Positions 60,806 to 64,000 of a stretch of 64,000 nt of DNA are shown one piece after another. The translations under genes were made by a program, and so were the position numbers. Position 1 is the stretch's first letter; each line of letters opens with the position of its first letter. The notes below the pieces were generated by a model. It saw nothing but the letters and a program-made list of their open reading frames with translations, was not told where the DNA came from and searched no databases. Origin of the DNA: Anaeromyces robustus (Eukaryota > Neocallimastigomycota > Neocallimastigomycetes > Neocallimastigales > Neocallimastigaceae); the NCBI GenBank assembly GCA_002104895.1, contig MCFG01000280.1:1-64000 (forward strand), given 5' to 3'.

Positions 60806-63800
60806 GTAATTTTAATTAATAATAAAAATAATACTAAATAACAAAGTAAATATTTAATTTTTGTACCTGTCAAGTAATAAATAAATAAACAAAGAAAAAA
60901 AGAAAGAAAGAAAAAAAAAAAAAAAAAGAAATAAAGAAAAGTAAATAAATAATTATTTATTAATTATTAATTATTAATTATTATTCCTATTGTAAAATTA
61001 AATATTAAAAATATGAAATATTAAATATAAAACTTTGTATTACATTATAATATATTAAAATATATATTAAAATATTCATTACAATATAATATTAAATATA
61101 TTTAATTTAATTCAATATAATTCAATATAATGTAATGTAACGTAAAAATAAATAATTTAAAAAATTATTTTATTTTATAATTTTATAATTTTATTATTAA
61201 AATTTTTAATAATACAAAAAAAAAAACAAATAAACAAACAAACAAACAAAAAAAAAAAATTTTTTTTTTCATATTTTGTAATTAATTAAAAAGGATTTTC
61301 GGTGGAGATTTTTTTTTTTACATAGATGAGTCTATTCATTTAAAAAATTTTATAAAATTTTAAAATTAAATTAAATTAAATTAAATTTAATATTTTATTA
61401 ATAATGTATACATTATCATTCACATCACGTTTGGAGAACGTATCAAACCATAAAACCAATCAAGTCATTCCCCAAAATAAAAAAACTTTTTTTTTTTTAT
61501 TATTATTATTATTAAACTTTTTAAATTTTAATTTATAATATTTTCATTAAATCACCTAAAAAAAAATAATAATAATTAATATTAATATTAATAATATAAA
61601 ATAGAACGAAAGAAAGAAAGGAAAAACATCCCATGATATGAATTGAATAAAAAATAAAATTTTAAAAAAAGGATAAAACTAATATCATAAATATTATAAT
61701 AATTTATTTTAATCTAGACTTTATTTAATTTTTTTTGGTTTAATTTATAAATAATTCTAGATACTTTATACTATTTTTTTATAGTATTCATTTAAACTTT
61801 TATTTTTTTTTTTAATTTTGAAAAGAATGACCCTATAAACTGTTAATAAAAGTTTTTTTTTATAATAATGTTGTGTATTAAAGTCTTGATCTTTATAAAA
61901 TATGTTTGATCTAGATTATATATAGATATATTCTTTTTATATATTTTATTGTAGTTAAATATATATATATTATATATAAAATACTATATAAAATGATTTT
62001 AAATATCTTAACAAATTGTAATTAATATATAATTCTATAAGAAAATACTTATTATAATTATAGATTTAATACATATTAGATATATATAAGATATTTGATC
62101 AATTAGAAAAAATAATTATTTTTAATATATATATATTATAATTTAATAATAATAATACTATTATTATCATTATAAATAATTATATAATATATAATATATA
62201 ACATCTATATTGTAAAAAAAAAACATTTTTTAAACTTCAAAAGAAAAATAAAATAAAAGTAAAATAAAAAGAAATTCAATAACTTTTTTTTTATTATTAT
62301 TATTATTATTTCATTTTTATTTTTATATTTTTAATTAATGATTGATATAAAAATTTACAGAAATATATATTAATTTTTTTTTAATAATAATGATAATAAT
62401 AATAATAATAATAAAAATGAATTATACAGGAAACACAAAAGAAAAAACCAAAAAACCAAAAAAAATCAATGGAATATTAAATAATAATTAAAAATACAGA
62501 AAATAAATTTCTTTTTTTTTTTTTTTTCTTTGAAATTATTCTAAGATTTTTAATTTATTTTAAATTTTATATTTTTTTTAATTATTATTATTTAATATGA
62601 TATATATTAAAAAATTATTTTATATTTTTTATTTGTATTTAACACAAAAAAAAAAAAATTGATCAAATCATTTTATACCATTTATTACATAAAAATGAAT
62701 TAAAAATAAAATAGAGAACATTACATTATTAGAATTAGAATAAAAGGGTGAAAATAAAAAAAAAAAGCAATTAATTGAACCGAAATCTATATAATATAAT
62801 TAACAATAATCAAATAATTGTGACACTTTTAATTATTATTATAATAAAAATAAAATCTTTCATTAATAGTTTATATTAAATCAAAATGTATCTTCTCCAC
62901 ATTACAATTTTTTATAAATTTGTAAATGGGATATTATTATATTTTATTTTTATTTTTATTGTACAATGTAATAAATCCAATACAAAAAAAAATACATTGT
63001 ATTATTATTATTATAAAAAAAAAAATAAAAAAAAGAAAGAGAAAAAAGATAAAAAAAAAAAAAAGATCAAAAGATCATATAAAGTTTTTTTTTAAGATTT
63101 ATTAATTTTATAATTATTATAATTTTTATAAAAGATGTCATAAAAATAAAATATATATAGTAATTTTTTTTTTTTTTAAAAAAAAAAAAAAGATATGTCA
63201 TGTCACGTCCACATATTATAGTTTAATTATATGTATATTTTTTTTTAAAAAAAAAAAAAGTAAAAAATGTAAAAAATGTAAAAAATGTAAAAAATAACAT
63301 ATGATGTATTGTACAAAAAAAAAAGTTAAAAAAAATAAAACGTATTTAAAGTTTTTTTTTTGGAGTTTAAAAATAATAAAACTTTAATAAAACTTTAATT
63401 AAAATAAATAATTAAAATAAAATTTAATTTTTTTAATATTTAATTTTTTTTTTAGTTTTTCTGGTATTATTTTGTTTATCCATATCCAGCTACCATAAAA
63501 AATAATAAACTAATTTTTTTTTTAATTTTTTTAATTTTTTCAATTTGATTGACTGCCTGCTGTAGAAAAAAATTTTTTAATACATCTTTTAACCTCCCCA
63601 AAAATAAAAAAAATAAAAAAATTTTTAATATACCATATATTATATTATATTATATATTGTAATACATTATAATATAATAATTTAATTTTTAATCATATAT
63701 TACAATATAATATAATATTTAAATAAATTATATTTTATTATTGAATCTGAAAAACTTTTTAGAGTTGGAATTTTTAAATTTAATTTAAAAAAATTATTTA

Positions 63801-64000
63801 TTGAAATTTTTTTTTTAAATTAAAAAAATAAATATTATTATTATTATTATAAATAAATGTATGATACATAACAAATTAAATAAAAATTTAATAATTAATC
63901 AATGAATTAAATATAATAAATAAATAAATAAATTTTCTATTTCTGGGGATGATAATTAAAAATATAGAATATAATATATATTTTTTTTAAACCTCTTTTT

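Larger units (their letters stand above)
58183..64000. other. Gene-free region to the right edge
   Basis: 5.8 kb without a recognisable gene. It holds inverted repeats at 59407-59510 and 60741-60805, a (TTA)n tract, a CATAAA repeat (about 60190-60238) and a TATCATATTT repeat (about 60276-60302), two copies of TACCTGTCAA, and T-run/A-run palindromes. It may be upstream DNA of a gene beyond the window, but nothing within it proves that. Confidence 0.7.

Noticed and set aside
62886-63095. 69-codon plus-strand frame MYLLHITIFYKF
   Set aside because: Lys/Tyr/Phe-rich translation of A/T simple sequence with no splice context or family resemblance.

Overview
The window is a very AT-rich piece of a eukaryotic nuclear genome. 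It carries six protein genes, nearly all split into many short exons. Homopolymer A/T runs and ATTT/TTA microsatellites fill introns and spacers. Fungal-type glycerol-3-phosphate acyltransferase (Sct1/Gpt2), standard stop codons, extreme AT content and dense small introns point to an anaerobic gut fungus (Neocallimastigomycota: Neocallimastix, Piromyces or a relative). This is inference from composition and gene content. A dictyostelid is the main alternative, but the intron density and lack of long Gln/Asn tracts argue against it. I assembled every gene by hand from splice sites, reading frame and remembered protein homology; no alignment was run.

Layout: (1) 1-2420, minus: Sec1/Munc18-type SNARE regulator, 3' end cut by the window edge. 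(2) 2421-8268: gene-free, with two (AAAT)n tracts. (3) 8269-11209, plus: Sct1/Gpt2-like acyltransferase, 6 exons, 731 aa. (4) 12322-18892, minus: gamma-tubulin complex component 5 (GCP5), 20 exons, 1101 aa. (5) 19370-39745, plus: DNA-PKcs, 66 exons that join in frame to 4063 aa. (6) 41059-45904, plus: MSH6, 5 exons, 1341 aa. (7) 47138-48703, minus: PDRG1-like prefoldin-type protein, 5 exons, 139 aa. (8) 48704-64000: 15.3 kb in which I find no gene.

The most interesting signal is minor (U12-type) splicing. Of about 105 introns reconstructed, three have AT-AC ends and can only be spliced that way if the frame and homology are to hold. One is in GCP5 (15825-15723, with ideal ATATCCTTT donor and TTCCTTAAC branch site). 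Two are in DNA-PKcs (28187-28369 and 36627-36777). No GT-AG intron read here has a U12-type donor, so all minor introns found are AT-AC. This predicts a working minor spliceosome in this lineage.

The genes do not form a pathway cluster. DNA-PKcs (non-homologous end joining) and MSH6 (mismatch repair) are adjacent and co-oriented. GCP5 and DNA-PKcs start 477 bp apart head to head and probably share a promoter. DNA-PKcs is absent from the familiar yeasts and moulds, so a full-length copy with an SQ/TQ cluster near residue 2600, as in the human protein, is notable. I saw no transposon coding sequence, virus-like element, tRNA, rRNA or CRISPR.
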